Part shown: positions 51,963 through 53,897 of the stretch, piece by piece | Layout of the letters: every line of letters starts with the position of its first letter | Position numbering within the stretch: the first letter of the stretch is position 1 | Source of the DNA: Lachnospiraceae bacterium | GTDB taxonomy: Bacteria > Bacillota > Clostridia > Lachnospirales > Lachnospiraceae | Length of the DNA stretch: 53,897 nt | Direction of reading: 5' to 3' | NCBI GenBank assembly: GCA_017480195.1 | Contig: JAFVBE010000022.1 | Span: 1-53,897 of the forward strand | The notes under the pieces: generated by a model | Told to the model about the DNA's origin: nothing | What the model saw: only the letters and a program-made list of their open reading frames with translations | Database searches by the model: none | Translations under genes and position numbers: made by a program

Positions 51963-53369
51963 ATGAAGATTTTTAATACACTTACAAGACATAAGGATGA
52001 ATTTATACCTATCAATGAAGGCAAGGTCGGAATATATGTATGCGGTCCTACCGTATATGATTATATTCATATCGGTAATGCCAGACCTATGATTGTATTT
52101 GATACTTTAAGAAGGTATCTTGAATACAGAGGCTATGATGTGAATTATGTATCGAATTTTACGGATGTCGATGATAAGATAATTAAGAAGGCTAATGAGG
52201 AGGGTGTGCCGGCATCAGTTATATCTGAGAGATTTATAGCAGAGTGTAAGAAGGATATGGAGGGGCTTAATGTAAGAGAGGCCACTACTCATCCAAAGGC
52301 AACCGAAGAAATCGACGATATGATTAAGATGATAGAGACACTTATTTCTAAGGATTATGCTTATGAGGTTGATGGTACGGTTTATTTTAAAACCAGAAAA
52401 TTCAAGGATTATGGAAAACTGTCCAAGAAGAATATAGATGATTTAAGAAGCGGCTTTAGGGATTTGAAGGTATCCGGTGAGGAAGAAAAGGAAGATACGC
52501 TCGACTTTGTACTCTGGAAGCCTAAGAAGGAGGGAGAGCCTTTCTGGGAGTCACCTTGGGGTGAGGGCAGACCCGGCTGGCATTTGGAGTGCTCCGTAAT
52601 GTCCAAGAAATATATCGGTGATGTAATAGATATTCACGCAGGCGGTGAGGACCTTATATTTCCACACCACGAGAATGAGATTGCACAGAGTGAGGCAGCA
52701 AATGACGCTGAGTTTGCAAGATACTGGATGCACAATGGCTTTCTTAAGATAAATAACGAAAAGATGTCTAAGTCATTAGGCAACTTCTTCACTGTAAGAG
52801 AAATCGGAGAGAAGTATGATTTACAGGTTATCAGATTCTTTATGCTCAGTGCTCATTACAGGAGTCCGCTCAACTTCTCAGATGATTTGGTGGAGTCTGC
52901 GAAGAATGCGCTCGAAAGAATAAGAACTGCAACATCAAGACTTGAGGAAATTATTGAAAAGACTCAGAATGAGAATATAACAGATGAAGAAAAGGAAAGA
53001 CTATCTGATATAGACACATTTATTAAGAAGTATGATGACGCTATGGATGATGACCTTAATACTGCTGATGCAATATCGGTTATATTTGAGCTTGTCAAAT
53101 ATTCGAATACTAATGTAAATGAGACTTCAAGCAAGGAATTTGCCACAAAGATTCTTGACACGATAGTAACCTTATGTGATGTGCTTGGCATAAAGGCTAA
53201 GGTTGAAGCTGAGCTTTTGGACGAGGAGATAGAAAAGCTCATTGAGGAAAGACAGGCTGCAAGGAAGAACAAGGATTTTGCAAGGGCTGATGAAATCAGA
53301 AATTCATTGCTTGAGCAGGGTATAATCCTTGAGGATACAAGAGAAGGCGTAAGATGGAAGAGAGCTTAG
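51963..53369 (+). CDS. cysS: Cysteinyl-tRNA synthetase
   Basis: A 468-residue class I synthetase. It has the HIGH-type motif YDYIHIGNARP, the KMSKS motif (EKMSKSLGNFF), and the zinc ligands that discriminate cysteine: the Cys in YVCGPTVYDY, the Cys in HLECSVMSKK, and the His/Glu in PHHENEIAQSE. It charges tRNA-Cys. GAGGAG precedes the start. It overlaps mrnC by 16 bp, and the order cysS-mrnC-cysE resembles the Bacillus cluster. Confidence 0.98.
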   Translation: MKIFNTLTRHKDEFIPINEGKVGIYVCGPTVYDYIHIGNARPMIVFDTLRRYLEYRGYDVNYVSNFTDVDDKIIKKANEEGVPASVISERFIAECKKDMEGLNVREATTHPKATEEIDDMIKMIETLISKDYAYEVDGTVYFKTRKFKDYGKLSKKNIDDLRSGFRDLKVSGEEEKEDTLDFVLWKPKKEGEPFWESPWGEGRPGWHLECSVMSKKYIGDVIDIHAGGEDLIFPHHENEIAQSEAANDAEFARYWMHNGFLKINNEKMSKSLGNFFTVREIGEKYDLQVIRFFMLSAHYRSPLNFSDDLVESAKNALERIRTATSRLEEIIEKTQNENITDEEKERLSDIDTFIKKYDDAMDDDLNTADAISVIFELVKYSNTNVNETSSKEFATKILDTIVTLCDVLGIKAKVEAELLDEEIEKLIEERQAARKNKDFARADEIRNSLLEQGIILEDTREGVRWKRA

Positions 53370-53791
53370 ATAAGAAAAATATAACATTACCTGCCCTTGA
53401 TAAAACTGATATCAATGCATATCAGTATTCTCCACTTACGCTGGCTTATATTGGCGACAGTGTATTAGACCTTATGGTTAAGTCTTATTTCGTAGTTAAT
53501 GTCAATAAGCAGACATATAAATATCACAAAGATGTGACTCATATAGTAAATGCAGTCAATCAGGCTGCATTTGTTGATTTAGTTATGCCTGAATTTACCG
53601 ATGATGAGATGGATATATATAAGAGGGGCCGCAATGCGACTACCCATTCAAAAGCAAAAAATGCAACCATGGGTGAGTACAGAAAGGCGACGGGACTTGA
53701 GGCTTTATTTGGATACTTGTATCTTGAGGGAAAAAATGATAAACTTAAGTCCTATGTGGACAGAATGATAGAGACATATATTAACGGATAG
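53354..53791 (+). CDS. mrnC: Mini-ribonuclease III
   Basis: A 145-residue single RNase III domain without a double-stranded RNA-binding domain, as in Mini-III, which trims the ends of 23S rRNA. The active-site region TLAYIGDSVLDLMV carries the signature Asp, and NATMGEYRKATGLEALFGYL carries the second acidic motif. Its start lies inside the end of cysS with a modest site (AAGG), indicating coupled translation. Length is normal. Confidence 0.93.
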   Translation: MEESLDKKNITLPALDKTDINAYQYSPLTLAYIGDSVLDLMVKSYFVVNVNKQTYKYHKDVTHIVNAVNQAAFVDLVMPEFTDDEMDIYKRGRNATTHSKAKNATMGEYRKATGLEALFGYLYLEGKNDKLKSYVDRMIETYING

Positions 53792-53826
53792 AATATACTA
53801 ATAGAAAATTGTAAAGTGGTGAAATA

Positions 53827-53897
53827 ATGATGTCATGGTTTAAGTATTATAAGGAACAGGTAAAGATAATAAGAGAGAGAGATCCTGCTATAAAGAA
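53827..53897 (+). CDS. cysE: Start of a serine O-acetyltransferase (partial)
   Basis: Only the first 23-24 codons are in the window, encoding MMSWFKYYKEQVKIIRERDP and then AIK. This matches the N-terminus of Clostridia CysE/EpsC proteins, which make O-acetylserine for cysteine synthesis. Either of two adjacent ATGs (53827 or 53830) may be used; GTGGTG lies upstream. The position after cysS and mrnC supports the call. The gene continues beyond the end of the window. Confidence 0.7.
   Translation, partial: MMSWFKYYKEQVKIIRERDPAIK

Overview
The window looks like a chromosomal segment of a low-GC, spore-forming Firmicute, most likely a gut Clostridia of the Lachnospiraceae type. The basis is strongly AT-rich DNA with clear Shine-Dalgarno sites, sporulation genes (gpr, spoIIP, an alpha/beta-type SASP), a Gram-positive sortase-type surface protein, and Clostridia-style gene orders (gpr-spoIIP-lepA-hemW, tig-clpP-clpX-engB, rho-rpmE-yqhQ-prmC-prfA, cysS-mrnC-cysE). 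The genus is inference. No tRNA or rRNA gene, CRISPR array or prophage is visible.

Region 1 (1-8.8 kb): an orphan GntR/YtrA-type regulator; a hipBA toxin-antitoxin operon whose -35 box lies inside a perfect 16-bp palindromic operator; unrecognised membrane proteins and small ORFs; a metabolic block (two thioesterases, a zinc-ribbon Nudix hydrolase, an ACT protein, a SpoU-type RNA methylase); and a YhcG/DUF1016-type nuclease.

Region 2 (8.8-23.1 kb) is accessory. It holds an IS110-family element with a structured 5' leader that may be its bridge RNA, a NYN-LOTUS putative RNase directly before mcrB-mcrC (modification-dependent restriction), a DUF4143-type ATPase between about 90-bp direct repeats and preceded by three 33-bp tandem repeats, a DUF4869-like gene with a small P-loop partner, two metallophosphoesterases, several unrecognised genes (one with a frame-disrupted start) and a membrane-anchored HExxH protein. 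A repeat family beginning TTCGTCCAWATARACAAAA recurs between these genes.

Region 3 (23.1-37.7 kb): an AEC transporter, then the spore protease gene gpr, spoIIP, lepA and hemW, a small ORF, a 2025-residue sortase-anchored surface protein and a SASP gene. Two copies of a structured element with a shared core and compensating outer-stem changes lie directly upstream of gpr and lepA. A third, unrelated long palindrome follows hemW. These are the best candidates for something undescribed.

Region 4 (37.7-53.9 kb) is mostly housekeeping: trigger factor, ClpP, ClpX, EngB, a DUF4364 protein, Rho, L31, a DUF1385 protein, PrmC, RF1, two unrecognised proteins, a GGDEF-EAL protein with a degenerate GGDEF motif, a lone bioB under a probable BirA operator, cysS, mini-RNase III and the start of cysE.

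Functional links: Gpr degrades SASPs like the one at 37.3 kb when spores germinate; PrmC methylates the RF1 encoded next to it; trigger factor, ClpP and ClpX form a protein quality-control cluster; cysS and cysE both concern cysteine supply and use.
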